From: Pseudomonadota bacterium
GTDB lineage: Bacteria; Pseudomonadota; Gammaproteobacteria; Steroidobacterales; Steroidobacteraceae
Direction: 5' to 3'
DNA length: 64,000 bases
Assembly (NCBI GenBank): GCA_021808195.1
Contig: JAKBCE010000006.1
Coordinates: forward strand, 62,001 to 126,000
Part shown: positions 1 to 10,151 of the stretch, one piece after another
How the letters are laid out: every line of letters starts with the position of its first letter
How positions within the stretch are numbered: the stretch's first letter is position 1
Notes under the pieces: generated by a model
The model's database searches: none
Told to the model about the DNA's origin: nothing
Seen by the model: the letters and a program-made list of their open reading frames with translations, nothing else
Program-made: the position numbers and the translations under genes

Positions 1-32
1 CCCGGTCGGCGGCCATGCGGCCGCTGACCGGG
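1..32. terminator. Strong hairpin downstream of the chemotaxis operon
   Basis: Bases 1-14 pair with bases 19-32 around a 4-base loop. There are 13 Watson-Crick pairs plus one G.T position, which becomes an A/C mismatch in the minus-strand transcript. It lies just past the last minus-strand gene of the flagellar run and could end that transcript. The bases that would show a T-tract for the minus strand lie outside the window, so a terminator role is inferred from position only. Confidence 0.4.
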
Positions 33-45
33 CGAGACGTGACCT

Positions 46-62
46 TCTGCAGTCACTGCAGA
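46..62. terminator. Short perfect hairpin after the small secreted gene
   Basis: A 7-bp perfect inverted repeat (TCTGCAG / CTGCAGA) surrounds a 3-base loop, just beyond the stop codon at 68. No T-run follows on the minus strand. It may stabilise the 3' end of the long transcript or act together with the larger hairpin at 1-32. Confidence 0.3.
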
Positions 63-67
63 GTGGC

Positions 68-403
68 TCAACTGTGCTTCGACTTGAAGATGCGCACCTG
101 GCTGTTGAACTTCGAGGCAATCTGCTTCAGCTGATCGACCGCCGCGTTGTGCAGACTCACCTGCGCGTTGGAACTCAGCTGATTCTGCCGTACCTCGAAT
201 TTCAGGCACTGCAGGTACGTCTGCACGTCGTGGTTGTACTCCTGAATGGTCTGCATGGCAGTGACCATCTGTTGCTGGCTGGCCGTCGCGCCGTCCGGGA
301 TCCGGCTCGGTGCCGTCGGCAGATGGCAATTGGCGTAGGCGGCGGGCAGGCCGATGGCACAGACGACCGCCAGGGAACTCAGAACCTTCTTGGGGGATTT
401 CAT
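68..403 (-). CDS. Small secreted two-cysteine protein, IPDG motif
   Basis: This is a 111-residue protein of unknown function. The start at 403 was chosen because GAGG lies 7 nt upstream; an upstream in-frame start at 436 has no such site. Residues 1-25 form a typical signal peptide ending near AYA, so the mature protein should be periplasmic or outer-membrane associated. The mature part starts NCHLPTAPSRIPDG, continues as a predicted amphipathic helix and contains a second Cys (YLQCLK), so a single disulfide is possible. I have an impression, not checked, of a small gammaproteobacterial family with C-x-P..IPDG..Y..CL spacing; its function is unknown to me. It is the last gene of the minus-strand chemotaxis run, 45 nt after a CheY-like gene, which makes co-transcription likely but not a role in chemotaxis. 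Confidence 0.75.
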   Translation of the reverse strand: MKSPKKVLSSLAVVCAIGLPAAYANCHLPTAPSRIPDGATASQQQMVTAMQTIQEYNHDVQTYLQCLKFEVRQNQLSSNAQVSLHNAAVDQLKQIASKFNSQVRIFKSKHS

Positions 404-448
404 CACAGAACCTCGTTGCAAGCGTAGCGTGGACAAAAAACCAAAATT

Positions 449-811
449 TCAGCTCAATACCTTGCTGACCGTGGCGAGCAGACGATCAGGATTGAAAGGC
501 TTGACGAGCCAGCCGGTCGCGCCAGCGGCTTTGCCCTGTTGTTTGCGCTCAACCGTCGCCTCGGTGGTGAGCACGAGCAGCGGTATGTAGCGGTAGTTTG
601 CCCGGGTGCGCAGCTCGCGAACGAGAGTGATGCCGTCCATGTTCGGCATGTTCACGTCGGTGATGACGAGGTCGAACTTCTGTCGCTCGGCGATTTGCAA
701 CGCCTCGATGCCGTCGGAGGCCTGCTGCACCTCGTGGCCGGCTCCGGTGAGCGTGATTCCGACCATCTGGCGCATGGCCGCCGAGTCGTCTACCGCAAGT
801 ATCCGTGCCAT
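449..811 (-). CDS. CheY-like single-domain response regulator
   Basis: The 120-residue protein is a lone receiver domain. The acidic pair is D8/D9, the phosphoacceptor is D52 in VITDVNMPNMDG, the switch Thr lies in LVLTTEAT, and the conserved Lys is in LVKPF. There is no output domain, so it must act by protein contact or as a phosphate sink. It sits 39 nt after the first MCP gene and is the second CheY in the cluster; the one at 13463 is much closer to the E. coli motor-binding CheY. Its FGxTG-like sequence ATGWLVKPF resembles receivers found beside cheA and STAS genes. Phosphorylation by the CheA encoded here is inferred. Confidence 0.9.
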   Translation of the reverse strand: MARILAVDDSAAMRQMVGITLTGAGHEVQQASDGIEALQIAERQKFDLVITDVNMPNMDGITLVRELRTRANYRYIPLLVLTTEATVERKQQGKAAGATGWLVKPFNPDRLLATVSKVLS

Positions 812-850
812 CGTCGTGCTCCGCAGTCTGTTGCAATGAGTTGTTGTTGA

Positions 851-3523
851 TCAGAATTCCTGCCACTCGGCATCATCGCCGGAGCTGGCTGCGGCGACTG
901 CCGCGAGTTTGGGGGCGCTAGCCGTCGCGCTGCGCTTGGGCGCGGCGGCAGGGGCAGCAGGCTTGCGGCCGGCCCACGGGCGACTCGCACTGCGCCGTTC
1001 GCTTCGCGTCGGCTGCACGCGCGGAGCGTCCGGCTCGGCGGCGGCGAGCGTGCGCGCCGCCCCGACGAGCACCGCATCGGCGGCGCCGACGTCGAAGCGG
1101 GCGAGCATGTCGTTGAGCCCGCTTACCTGTTCGACCATCGCCTGGGAGGCGGCGGTCGCCTGCTCGACGAGCGCGGCGTTCTGCTGGGTCAGCTCGTCCA
1201 TCTGCATCACGGCGCGGTTGACCTGCTCGATGCCGGCGGCCTGCTCGCGCGAGGCGGCGGCGATTTCCGCGACGATATCCGAGACCTTCTTTACCGCCGC
1301 AACGATCTTCTCAAGCGTCTGACCGGACTGGGTGACCAGCACCGAACCGTCCTCGACCTTGCGGACGCTGTCCTGAATCAAGCCCTTGATTTCCTTTGCG
1401 GCAGTGGCCGAACGCCCGGCGAGGCTGCGCACCTCGCTCGCCACCACGGCGAAGCCGCGGCCCTGCTCGCCGGCGCGCGCTGCTTCGACCGCCGCGTTCA
1501 GCGCGAGCAGATTGGTCTGGAAGGCGATCTCGTCGATGACACCGATGATGTCTGCAATGCGTTTCGAGGCGGCGTTGATGTCGCCCATCGCAGCGACTGC
1601 CTCGCCGACCACGCTGCCGCCGTTCTCGGCCTGTTCCCGGGCCGCCACCGCGAGCTGATTGGCCTGGGCGGCGTTGTCGGCGTTCTGCTTGACCGTGGTG
1701 GTCATCTCCTCCATGGAGGAGGCGGTCTCCTCGAGGGAGGAGGACTGCTCCTCGGTTCGCTGTGAGAGGTTCGCATTCCCCGAGGAGATCTCATCTGCGC
1801 CCCGGCGGACCTCACCGCCGACCTGTTTGACCCGCGAGACGACGTTGGCGATGTTGTCGGCGAGGCGGTTGACTCCCCGGCTCATCGTCTCGAAGAATCC
1901 GCTCTTGCCGGTGAGCTCGATGCGCTTGCCGAGCTGACCACCGATCACTGCGGTGAGCATCTCCTGCATCTCTTTCTCGACGGCCACTTCCTGGGTGCGG
2001 TCGAACCATTCGGCCACGGTGCCGATGCGCTCGTTGTGTTCGTTGGTGACCGGATTCAGCGTCACGGCAAACGTATGCCCGCCGAGTTCGAGCACCGTAC
2101 GATGCGGTTGCGTGAGGCCTGCGAGCAGACCGCGCTGGTGCTGCGGGTTGCGGTGGAACAGATCAATGCTCGCGCCCCGCAGCTGTGCGGCGTTGAAGGC
2201 GGGCAGGCTGCGGCGGATGTCCGTCTCGGCTTGACTCAGGACCTTCTCGAGCGACGGATTGAGGTAGGTAATGCTGTGGTTGCCGTCAGCGACCATGACC
2301 CCCGAGGAGACGCTGTCGAGTGCCTGGCGGATCCGGCCGTTCTCCGCGGCGGCGGCGCGCTCGGTCTCGATTTGATCACGCAGCCGAGTCTGCATCTGAT
2401 CGAGGGCGCGCAGCACTTGGTTGGATTCGTCGCTGCCCTCATACTCGATCTGATTGTCGTAGCGACCGGCGGCGATCTGCTCGAACACGGCGCTGGTGTT
2501 GCGAATCACGCCGGTGAGCCGGGTGGCGAGCGACCAGGCCAGAGCGAGCGCGACGAGCAGCACGACGAGTGTGATGGTGACGATGACTTCACGTGAAATG
2601 GTGACCTGCCGCAGGCGCGCACGAACCGCGCTGTTCATGGTCGCGAAGCTCGAATCGAGCAGCTTCTGCAGCTGAGCATTCAGGGCGCGCGAGCTGCTGA
2701 ACAGGTCGGCAGCAGTGATGGTGAGCTTGTGCGCATCGAGAATGCGCGTGCGGATGACATCGAAGGAAGCATTGAAGGACGTCAGTGCACCGTTCAGCAA
2801 CGGGTGGATCGTCGCGCGTGAGCGCGCGGAGGCGCCATTGAGATCACGCATCGCCTGCGCGAAGTCGGTGAGCACTTTTTGATGATAGAGCTCGATCGCG
2901 CGCTGATCGCCGCCGCCGAGATAGCCCTTGATTGCGGCGCTGGTCGCATACCATTGCACTTCGCCGGCCGCAATCAGCGCTCCCGGCACGTCGCGCGTGG
3001 CGACCTGGATCAGTGCGGCGGTTTCGGGCGAGGGGTCGACATTAAGAGCCGAGCGCGTTGCGATCAGATGCCCGAGGCTCACGATACGCCCGAGCAATGC
3101 GTCGTGCGCACTCACGGCCTGATCGGCCGTCAGCTTCGACTCGCCGGCGATCAGGCTCGACCAGCCCCGTCTGATGCTCTGCCACTGGTGTGTGACGCCG
3201 AGCGTGCCGCCGGCCGTGGCATTGACGGCATCGACGGCTCTCATCAGCGCGTGCATGCGCGTCTCCGAGGCAGCCACGTCTGCCGCACGGCGCTGATCGC
3301 CGGTCAGTTCAGCGAACAGCTGGCCGCGATGGTTCTCCACCTCCGCGAGCACCCGGCCGAGGCGATGTGCGTAGCGCGCGCCCTGGATCTCGTTGCGTGC
3401 CTGGTTGACCTCATGATTGGCCGCGGTGAGATAAAAAGCCCCGAGCAGCACCGTCGGTAGCGCCATCGCGACGACCAGCAGCAGTAGTTTCTGCCAGAGT
3501 TTCAGATGGTTCAAAATTCGCAT
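851..3523 (-). CDS. Methyl-accepting chemotaxis protein with PAS domain and CheR tether
   Basis: This is an 890-residue transmembrane chemoreceptor. TM1 is about residues 13-32, followed by a helical periplasmic sensor of about 280 residues, TM2 at about 312-333, a HAMP region, a PAS-like segment from about 398, and the cytoplasmic signalling hairpin at about 590-830. The hairpin tip ([20 protein letters not shown]) is of the E. coli type. A long Ala/Pro-rich linker ends in EWQEF at the extreme C-terminus. That fits the aromatic-x-x-aromatic pattern of the NWETF tether that recruits CheR and CheB. The sensor shares its layout with the neighbouring MCP (for example the KGYLGG motif), so the two are paralogs. 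The ligand is unknown. Confidence 0.93.
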   Translation of the reverse strand: MRILNHLKLWQKLLLLVVAMALPTVLLGAFYLTAANHEVNQARNEIQGARYAHRLGRVLAEVENHRGQLFAELTGDQRRAADVAASETRMHALMRAVDAVNATAGGTLGVTHQWQSIRRGWSSLIAGESKLTADQAVSAHDALLGRIVSLGHLIATRSALNVDPSPETAALIQVATRDVPGALIAAGEVQWYATSAAIKGYLGGGDQRAIELYHQKVLTDFAQAMRDLNGASARSRATIHPLLNGALTSFNASFDVIRTRILDAHKLTITAADLFSSSRALNAQLQKLLDSSFATMNSAVRARLRQVTISREVIVTITLVVLLVALALAWSLATRLTGVIRNTSAVFEQIAAGRYDNQIEYEGSDESNQVLRALDQMQTRLRDQIETERAAAAENGRIRQALDSVSSGVMVADGNHSITYLNPSLEKVLSQAETDIRRSLPAFNAAQLRGASIDLFHRNPQHQRGLLAGLTQPHRTVLELGGHTFAVTLNPVTNEHNERIGTVAEWFDRTQEVAVEKEMQEMLTAVIGGQLGKRIELTGKSGFFETMSRGVNRLADNIANVVSRVKQVGGEVRRGADEISSGNANLSQRTEEQSSSLEETASSMEEMTTTVKQNADNAAQANQLAVAAREQAENGGSVVGEAVAAMGDINAASKRIADIIGVIDEIAFQTNLLALNAAVEAARAGEQGRGFAVVASEVRSLAGRSATAAKEIKGLIQDSVRKVEDGSVLVTQSGQTLEKIVAAVKKVSDIVAEIAAASREQAAGIEQVNRAVMQMDELTQQNAALVEQATAASQAMVEQVSGLNDMLARFDVGAADAVLVGAARTLAAAEPDAPRVQPTRSERRSASRPWAGRKPAAPAAAPKRSATASAPKLAAVAAASSGDDAEWQEF

Positions 3524-3577
3524 GTTCGGGGGCCCTGAAGCTGAGGTCTGAGTCGATGCCGATGTGCAGCCGGTCCG

Positions 3578-6112
3578 TTACCGGCTCTCGCTGGCGGCGC
3601 GGCGCGGCGCCTCGGCGGGAGCGGTCTGCTGCGCGGCGGCGGAATCGGCCAGGCGGAAGCGTGCCAACGTGTCGTTGAGATCACGCACCTGTCCGGTCAT
3701 GCCCTGCGAGGCGGCGATGGTTTGCTCGACCAGCGCCGCGTTTTGCTGTGTGATCTGATCCATCTGCATCACGGCGCGGTTGACCTGCTCGATGCCGGCC
3801 GACTGCTCACGGGACGCGGCGGCGATCTCAGCCACGATGTCGGAGACTTTCTTGACGGACAGGACGATCTCCCCGAGTGTCGCCCCGGAGCGCGTGACCA
3901 GCTGTGAGCCGTCGGCGACCTTCGCGACACTGTCTTGGATGAGGCTCTTGATCTCCTTGGCGGCGGTTGCGGAGCGGCCGGCGAGGTTGCGTACTTCACT
4001 CGCTACCACGGCGAAGCCGCGACCTTGTTCACCGGCGCGGGCGGCCTCGACAGCCGCATTGAGCGCGAGGAGGTTGGTCTGAAAGGCAATCTCATCGATG
4101 ACGCCGATGATCGCGGCGATCTTCTGAGCCGACTCATCGATACCGCTCATGGCGTTGACCGCTTTGTCCACCACGGCCACACCTTGCTCCGCTTGCTCCC
4201 GGGCCGCGATCGCCAGCTGGTTCGCCTGCGCGGCGTTGTCGGCGTTCTGCTTGACCGTGGTGGTCATCTCCTCCATGGAGGAGGCGGTCTGCTCGAGCGA
4301 AGAGGCCTGCTCTTCGGTGCGCGTGGAGAGATTCGATGTGCCGGTGGTGATCTCTTCGGAACCGACGAAGATCTCGCGCGCCACGATTTTGACCCGTGAC
4401 ACCACTTCGGCGAGGGTATCCGCCAAGCGATTCACCCCGGCGCCGAGCGTGGCGAAGAAGCCGCTCTTGTCCTCGAGTCCGATGCGCCGCGACAAATCGT
4501 CGGCCGTTACCGCATCGAGAACACCCTGCATCTCGCGCTCAACCCGTACTTCCTGCGAGCGGTCTTTCCATTCCATGACCGTCCCGAGCCGTGCGCCATT
4601 GCGGTCGAGCACCGGGTTGGTGGTGACACGGAAGTTCAGGCTGCCGTAGCTGCGCTCCTCAATGCGCTCGCTGCTGAGGGTATCAAGTGCGCGGCGCTCC
4701 TCCGCAGAGGACGCTGCCAGACTGTCCAGCGCCGCGCCCTGCAGAGCCCCCGGATCGAATGTCCCGAGCACGGCGCGGAACTGCTCGGCGTGCTGTGCGA
4801 AGCCGGCGCGGGCCGCGTCGTTCAGATAGATGATCTTGTGGGCAGCATCGGCGAGTAGTACCCCGGTCGAGGTCTTGTCGAGCGCCTGGCGGATGCGAGC
4901 ATTCTCAGCGGCAACCAGCCGCTCGTTTGCAAGCATCGCGCGCAGCTTCTCTTGCATCGTACGCAGTGCACCGAGCACCTGCCCGAATTCGTCCCGTCGA
5001 TCGGTCGCAACGTCGCTGTCATAGCGGCCGGCGGCGATGTGCTCGAACACCTCGACGATACGCCGCATCGGGCTCGTCAAGGAACGCTCGGTGCTCCAGG
5101 TGAGCAGGTGAATCAATGCAATGGCTATCAGCACCAGCGCCACGTTCAGTTCGGGGGTCAAGCGTAGGGAGGAGACTCGCGCGGCGAGCGTACGCGAGGC
5201 CGCGGCGCCGCTCGCATCCAGCAGATGAACCAGAGCGCCGCTGGTGGCACTGCCGTCGTCATACAGCGCAGCTGCTGGGATCTTCAGATTGCTCGCATTG
5301 ACGATCTGCGTGGTGACGGTCTGATAGAACGCGCTCGCCTGCCCGACCGCACTGTGCAGCGAGCGGGCGAGTGGGGCGCGCTCTTGCGCCGGCACCTCGG
5401 CGAGGGCAGCTTCGATCGAGGCGAATTGCGTCTGCAGACGAGCGTGTGCGATCTGGATGCCCATGCGATCGTCACCGCCGAGATAGCCCTTGGCGGCGGC
5501 GTCGACAGCGTAGCGGCGCAGCGCCGTCCCCGCGGCGAGCGCCGCCGGGACATACTGCGTGGCGATTTCGACCAGGCTGCGGCTCTGCAGGTCGGGGTCG
5601 GAAGTGGCGCGGGAACCGCTCGCCACAGCGTCGCGCAGGCGCGCGATCTGTGCGAGCAGCTTGGCGTGCGCCGCGACGAGTTGGGCGGCGTTCAATTTGG
5701 CGGTGCTGAGAGTCTGCCACTGTCCTTCGATTGCACGCAGATCCTGCCTCACCCCATAGCGCTCACCCAGGCGGGCGCTGATGCGCCTGAGCGCACCGAG
5801 GGCTGCGCTGGCCTGCGCGGCGGCGGCTTGCACCGAGGCGGCACGGCCAGCATCGCCGTTGGCGAGCACAAACGCACGGCTTTCGTGTGTCAGCACAGTG
5901 GCCTCGAGTCCACCGATTGCACGCAGATATGCGCTGCCGGCAAACTCGGCACGGGCCTGACTCAGCTTGGTGACGGCGCTGCGCAAATAGAAGAATCCGA
6001 CCACGATGGCCGGCAGGCTCATCGCCGTCACCAGCAGCGCGAGCTTCTGCCACAGGCGCAGCTGGTTCCAGAGATTGTGGCGATTAAGCTTCGATGAGCG
6101 CATGCAATTCAA
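3578..6112 (-). CDS. Methyl-accepting chemotaxis protein, paralog with PAS domain
   Basis: This 844-residue chemoreceptor has the same layout as its downstream neighbour. TM1 follows the LWQKLALL segment near residue 20-44, then come a helical periplasmic sensor, TM2 at about 320-340, HAMP, a PAS-like region near 404-510 and an E. coli-type signalling hairpin. Its start ATG overlaps the stop of the preceding MCP by 4 nt, so the two are translationally coupled. It ends in ...RRAASESR and lacks the CheR tether found on the 851-3523 protein, so it would depend on a tethered neighbour in mixed arrays for efficient methylation. Ligand not predictable. The two receptors probably arose by tandem duplication. 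Confidence 0.93.
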   Translation of the reverse strand: MNCMRSSKLNRHNLWNQLRLWQKLALLVTAMSLPAIVVGFFYLRSAVTKLSQARAEFAGSAYLRAIGGLEATVLTHESRAFVLANGDAGRAASVQAAAAQASAALGALRRISARLGERYGVRQDLRAIEGQWQTLSTAKLNAAQLVAAHAKLLAQIARLRDAVASGSRATSDPDLQSRSLVEIATQYVPAALAAGTALRRYAVDAAAKGYLGGDDRMGIQIAHARLQTQFASIEAALAEVPAQERAPLARSLHSAVGQASAFYQTVTTQIVNASNLKIPAAALYDDGSATSGALVHLLDASGAAASRTLAARVSSLRLTPELNVALVLIAIALIHLLTWSTERSLTSPMRRIVEVFEHIAAGRYDSDVATDRRDEFGQVLGALRTMQEKLRAMLANERLVAAENARIRQALDKTSTGVLLADAAHKIIYLNDAARAGFAQHAEQFRAVLGTFDPGALQGAALDSLAASSAEERRALDTLSSERIEERSYGSLNFRVTTNPVLDRNGARLGTVMEWKDRSQEVRVEREMQGVLDAVTADDLSRRIGLEDKSGFFATLGAGVNRLADTLAEVVSRVKIVAREIFVGSEEITTGTSNLSTRTEEQASSLEQTASSMEEMTTTVKQNADNAAQANQLAIAAREQAEQGVAVVDKAVNAMSGIDESAQKIAAIIGVIDEIAFQTNLLALNAAVEAARAGEQGRGFAVVASEVRNLAGRSATAAKEIKSLIQDSVAKVADGSQLVTRSGATLGEIVLSVKKVSDIVAEIAAASREQSAGIEQVNRAVMQMDQITQQNAALVEQTIAASQGMTGQVRDLNDTLARFRLADSAAAQQTAPAEAPRRAASESR

Positions 6113-7491
6113 CCTCCAACGGCCCGACGCAGCGCCTGGGCGGGGGCGCCGACTGAGTTCTCGGCGCTCAATCTATAACGGGCGACGTTACTCTCGAGCG
6201 CCTCGGTGAGAGAGGACAGGCTGCGCGCCGATTCGCTCGCCTGCTCGACCAGGGTCGCGTTCTGTTGCGTAAGCTCGTCCATCTGCATCACCGCGCGATT
6301 GACTTGCTCGATGCCCGAGGACTGCTCACGCGAGGCGGCGGCGATCTCGGCAACGATGTCGGAGACTTTCTTGACCGAAGCGACGATCTCCACGAGGGTC
6401 TGTCCGGACTGCGTCACACGCGCCGAGCCATCCTCGACCTTGCGCACACTGTCCTGGATCAGGCCTTTGATTTCCTTGGCGGCCGTAGCGGAGCGGCCGG
6501 CCAGGCTGCGCACTTCGCTCGCGACCACGGCAAAGCCTCGGCCCTGCTCGCCGGCGCGCGCCGCCTCGACCGCTGCATTCAGCGCGAGCAGATTGGTCTG
6601 GAAGGCGATCTCATCGATGACACCAATGATGTCGGCGATCTTCTTCGAAGCCTGATTGATGTCGGACATTGCAGTGATCGCCTGATTGACGATCACCCCA
6701 CCGCGCTCGGCCTGTTCGCGCGCAGCGAGGGCGAGCTGATTGGCCTGTGCAGCATTGTCAGCATTCTGCTTGACGGTGGTGGTCATCTGCTCCATCGAGG
6801 AGGCGGTCTCCTCCAGGGACGAGGACTGCTCTTCGGTACGCTGCGAGAGATTCTCATTGCCGGCGGCTATTTCGTTCGCGGCGCGTCTGACTTCGCCTGC
6901 CGTGCTGTGGATGCCTCGTACGATCGTTCCCATGTTGTCGATCAGAGCGTTGACGGCTGAGGCAATTGCGCGCAGCTCCTCGCTCTGTGCCGCACCGCTC
7001 TGAACTCTCTGCGTGAGGTCGCCGGCAATACTCGCATCGACGACTGCGCGCGTTGCCGTCAGCGCCTGGCGCAGCTGCTCGAGCAACGCGCCGTGGATGT
7101 CGTTCTGGTTCGGCACCAGCGCGTGCACCGTTGCCGATTGGGCACGCTCGCGAGCCGCGCGTTCCCGCTCGGCGCGCAGATGCGCGCCGAGCGCCTGGAG
7201 CGAGTCTGCGAGCGGGGTGAATGCAGCGCTGCCGTCGCGCCCGGCGAACTCATCGTAGTCTCCGTGCGCCAGCCTCTGTGCCGCAGCGGTGGCCTGCGTC
7301 AGACTGGTCCGTGCCGAGCGGGCGGCGAATGCGATCAACAGCGCGGCACCGAGCATCGTCGCGCTGATCAGCCACAGTGTGACCGGGCCATTGACGCCAC
7401 CGAGGCTGGCGCCGGCCAGCACGAGGGCAGGGACGGCACCGCATGCGAACAGCAGGCCGGAGGAAAACGACAAGTCGGTCAGACGCTGCAT
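6109..7491 (-). CDS. Methyl-accepting chemotaxis protein without periplasmic domain
   Basis: The 460-residue receptor has two closely spaced membrane segments (about residues 10-30 and 36-57) joined by a very short loop, so there is no room for an external ligand domain. A HAMP-like region and a short cytoplasmic part lead into the signalling hairpin (about 195-440), which is nearly identical to those of the two following MCPs. There is no C-terminal tether peptide. Receptors of this form usually sense cytoplasmic or membrane-energy signals, or act as array scaffolds; which applies here cannot be told. It lies 11 nt after cheW and overlaps the next MCP by 4 nt. Confidence 0.92.
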   Translation of the reverse strand: MQRLTDLSFSSGLLFACGAVPALVLAGASLGGVNGPVTLWLISATMLGAALLIAFAARSARTSLTQATAAAQRLAHGDYDEFAGRDGSAAFTPLADSLQALGAHLRAERERAARERAQSATVHALVPNQNDIHGALLEQLRQALTATRAVVDASIAGDLTQRVQSGAAQSEELRAIASAVNALIDNMGTIVRGIHSTAGEVRRAANEIAAGNENLSQRTEEQSSSLEETASSMEQMTTTVKQNADNAAQANQLALAAREQAERGGVIVNQAITAMSDINQASKKIADIIGVIDEIAFQTNLLALNAAVEAARAGEQGRGFAVVASEVRSLAGRSATAAKEIKGLIQDSVRKVEDGSARVTQSGQTLVEIVASVKKVSDIVAEIAAASREQSSGIEQVNRAVMQMDELTQQNATLVEQASESARSLSSLTEALESNVARYRLSAENSVGAPAQALRRAVGG

Positions 7492-7502
7492 CCGGCGGCT
7501 CC

Positions 7503-8033
7503 TTAAGCCGCGTCGGCAGTGAGCGCCTCACTGTCCTCGCCGCTGCCGGCGATGGTGCTGAGGTCACGGCCGATCAGCCGATCGATGTCGAGCAGCACGA
7601 CCATGCGTTCTGCAATCGACGCCAGGCCGAGGAGGTAATCCGTTGCGCCGCGCGAGCCGAGCTCAGGGGCTGGCTTGACTTCCGCGGAATTGACGTCGAC
7701 CACGTCGGAGACGCCGTCGACGACCACTCCGAAGTCCCTGCGACCGGCAGGTGTGACCACTGACATGACGATGATCACGGTGACGGCGGTGTACTCCGCC
7801 CGGTCGAGCGCAAAGCGCATGCGTAGATCCACGATCGGCACGATCGAGCCGCGTAGGTTGAGCACGCCGAGAACGTGCGGCGGGGCATGCGGAATCTTGG
7901 TGACGGCCGACCAGCCGCGGATCTCCTGCACGCGCAGGATGTCGACCCCGTAGGTCTCATCACCGAGCACGAACGTCAACACTTGGCGTGAATCGCCGTT
8001 TTGCTGCTGACTGCCATTTGTGTTTGTCGACAT
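7503..8033 (-). CDS. cheW: Chemotaxis coupling protein CheW
   Basis: The 176-residue protein consists of a single CheW domain (about residues 18-158) that links CheA to chemoreceptors in the array. Family landmarks are [20 protein letters not shown], the [13 protein letters not shown] segment that contacts the receptor tip, and VGVSDVV-like VDGVSDVV. The C-terminal 15-20 residues are acidic and variable. It is 27 nt downstream of cheA and 11 nt upstream of the first MCP, the classic array-assembly order. It is the only free CheW in the window; no ParP or CheV partner is seen. Confidence 0.96.
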   Translation of the reverse strand: MSTNTNGSQQQNGDSRQVLTFVLGDETYGVDILRVQEIRGWSAVTKIPHAPPHVLGVLNLRGSIVPIVDLRMRFALDRAEYTAVTVIIVMSVVTPAGRRDFGVVVDGVSDVVDVNSAEVKPAPELGSRGATDYLLGLASIAERMVVLLDIDRLIGRDLSTIAGSGEDSEALTADAA

Positions 8034-8060
8034 TGCGAAGACTCCTCGCCGGTACGGGCC

Positions 8061-10151
8061 CTATGCCGCCAGGCGCATCGAGGCGGCACGAAGCAGACCG
8101 GGAACATCGAGAATGAGCGCAACCGAGCCATCGCCGAGAATGGTTGCGCCGGAGATGCCATCGATGTGCCCGTAATTGGTTTCCAGGGATTTGATGACGA
8201 CCTGCTGCTGACCGAGCAGATCGTCGACGAACAGCCCGACACGGCGACCGTCGCCTTCGGCGACCACGATGAGTCCCTCATGCAGCGCGAGCGTATGCGG
8301 TTCGACGCCGAACAGCTCGTGCAGGCGGATGATGGGCAAATAATCACCGCGGAAGGAGAACACTTCTCCTTGGCCGCTCAGGCGGCTGACCGCGCCGTTC
8401 TTCAGCTGCATCGACTCGACGATGGAGATCAGCGGGACGATGTAGGTCTCGCTGCCGACCGCGACGGATTGGCCGTCGACGATCGCCAGTGTCAGCGGCA
8501 GGGTGATGATGAAGCGCGAGCCGCGGCCCGGCTCGCTCATGACTTCGATCTTGCCGCCGAGCGACTTGACGTTGCGGCGGACGACGTCCATGCCGACGCC
8601 GCGGCCGGAGACATCCGTGGTTTTCTCGGCGGTGGAGAAGCCGGGCAGGAAAATGAGTTCGTAGATCTCGGTATCGGACAGCGTATCGTTCGGGCCGACC
8701 AGGCCGCGGGCGCGCGCCTTGGCGAGGATCCGCTCCTTATTGAGGCCGCCGCCGTCATCGCTCACTTCCACCGCAATGTTTCCGCCGCGGTGCGATGCGT
8801 CCAGATGCACCGTGCCGGCAGCAGGCTTGCCGGCGGCGAGGCGCTTCTCCGGCGATTCGATGCCATGGTCGACACAATTGCGCACCAGGTGCACGAGCGG
8901 ATCGCCGATCTTCTCGAGCACCGTCTTGTCGAGTTCGGTTTGCTCGCCGGTGAGTTTCAGGTCGATTTGCTTGCCGAGGCGGTGCGCGAGGTCCCGCACC
9001 ATGCGTGGGAAGCGGCTGAACACGAAGCTGATCGGCAACATGCGCACGCGCATGACGCTTTCCTGCAGCTCGCGCATGTTGCGCTCGAGCTGGGCCAGTC
9101 CGGCGCGCAGCCGCTCGGCCTGTGGTCCGTCGAATTGTCCGCCGAGCTGACACAGCATGGCCTGGGTGATCACCAGCTCCCCGACGGTGTTCATCAGCTC
9201 ATCGATCTTGTCGACGCTGACCCGAATCGAGCCGGAATCGGCATGTGCGCCAGCAGCGGCGTCTGTCTTGCTGGACGGTTCCGCTCGCGCGGCCACAGCG
9301 GTGCAGGCGACCGGCGGTTCCGGCGGCGTGCTGGCTTCCCTCGCGGGCGAGGACGGTTCGGTGCAGCTCGTCTGCGCGGCGGCAGCCTGCGGCGCCGATG
9401 CCGGCTCGGCCGGTGGCGCACGCGCGGCTTCGGGGCGGCGCGCGATCTCGAGATCGCAGTCTCCCTCGGCCCAGTCGAACACTTGGCGGATGGCCTCTTC
9501 GGTGACCTCGCCGGCGAGCTCGATGGTCCAGGCGAGATGACAGTCCTGCGGGTCGAGGTCGGCAAGCGGCGGGAGGCTTTGCGCATCGATCTGCGCGTGC
9601 ATTTCGCCGAGCTCGTTGAGCTCGCGCAGCATGCGCAGCGGGTCGTTGCCGCGCGCGATCAATTCGGGGAACGGGCGGAAGCGGATCTGCCAGCTCGGCA
9701 CAACCGGCGTGTCGGTCGTGGGCGCAGCGGCGGGCGCGCTCGGCGGCGGGGCCGGCTGGTTCTTGCGCGCGATGATGACTTCCAGGTCGAACTGCAGGTC
9801 CGAGACGCGCTGTGCGTCGTGGGGCTGTTTGGCCTGCACGGCGCGCAGCATTGCGCGCATGACGTCGACCGACTGCAGCAGTACGTCGGAGACCTGTTCG
9901 CTCACCGGCATCGTGCCGCTGCGCAGCTCATCGAGCAGTGTCTCGAGACTGTGCGTGAACGAGGCGATTTCCGTGAAGCCGAATGTGGCACTGCCGCCTT
10001 TGATCGAGTGCGCGACGCGGAAGATGGTGTTGATGAGTTCGGGGTCCGGAGCACCGATGTCGAGCTTCAGCAGCGCCGCTTCCATGGCATCCAGGGCTTC
10101 GAAGCTCTCTTCGAAAAACGCATCGTGGAATTGGGACAGATCGACCGTCAT
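8061..10151 (-). CDS. cheA: Chemotaxis histidine kinase CheA
   Basis: This 696-residue kinase autophosphorylates and passes phosphate to CheY. The start at 10151 was chosen because its ATG overlaps the stop of the STAS gene (ATGA) and gives a normal N-terminus. Order of domains: Hpt with phospho-His H48 in AHSIKGGSATFG; a P2-like CheY-docking region at about 150-270; a Pro/Ala-rich linker; the dimerisation helix hairpin (SVDKIDELMNTVGELV); the ATPase with N box (HLVRNCVDHG), G1 (DDGGG) and G2 (GRGVGMDVV); and a C-terminal CheW-like domain ending in RAASMRLAA. All catalytic boxes look intact. No cheB or cheR follows it, which is unusual for a cheA operon. Confidence 0.97.
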   Translation of the reverse strand: MTVDLSQFHDAFFEESFEALDAMEAALLKLDIGAPDPELINTIFRVAHSIKGGSATFGFTEIASFTHSLETLLDELRSGTMPVSEQVSDVLLQSVDVMRAMLRAVQAKQPHDAQRVSDLQFDLEVIIARKNQPAPPPSAPAAAPTTDTPVVPSWQIRFRPFPELIARGNDPLRMLRELNELGEMHAQIDAQSLPPLADLDPQDCHLAWTIELAGEVTEEAIRQVFDWAEGDCDLEIARRPEAARAPPAEPASAPQAAAAQTSCTEPSSPAREASTPPEPPVACTAVAARAEPSSKTDAAAGAHADSGSIRVSVDKIDELMNTVGELVITQAMLCQLGGQFDGPQAERLRAGLAQLERNMRELQESVMRVRMLPISFVFSRFPRMVRDLAHRLGKQIDLKLTGEQTELDKTVLEKIGDPLVHLVRNCVDHGIESPEKRLAAGKPAAGTVHLDASHRGGNIAVEVSDDGGGLNKERILAKARARGLVGPNDTLSDTEIYELIFLPGFSTAEKTTDVSGRGVGMDVVRRNVKSLGGKIEVMSEPGRGSRFIITLPLTLAIVDGQSVAVGSETYIVPLISIVESMQLKNGAVSRLSGQGEVFSFRGDYLPIIRLHELFGVEPHTLALHEGLIVVAEGDGRRVGLFVDDLLGQQQVVIKSLETNYGHIDGISGATILGDGSVALILDVPGLLRAASMRLAA

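Noticed and set aside
404..448. TTGCA near 414 as a sigma54 -12 box for the small secreted gene
   Set aside because: The -24 position lacks GG at the required distance on the minus strand.
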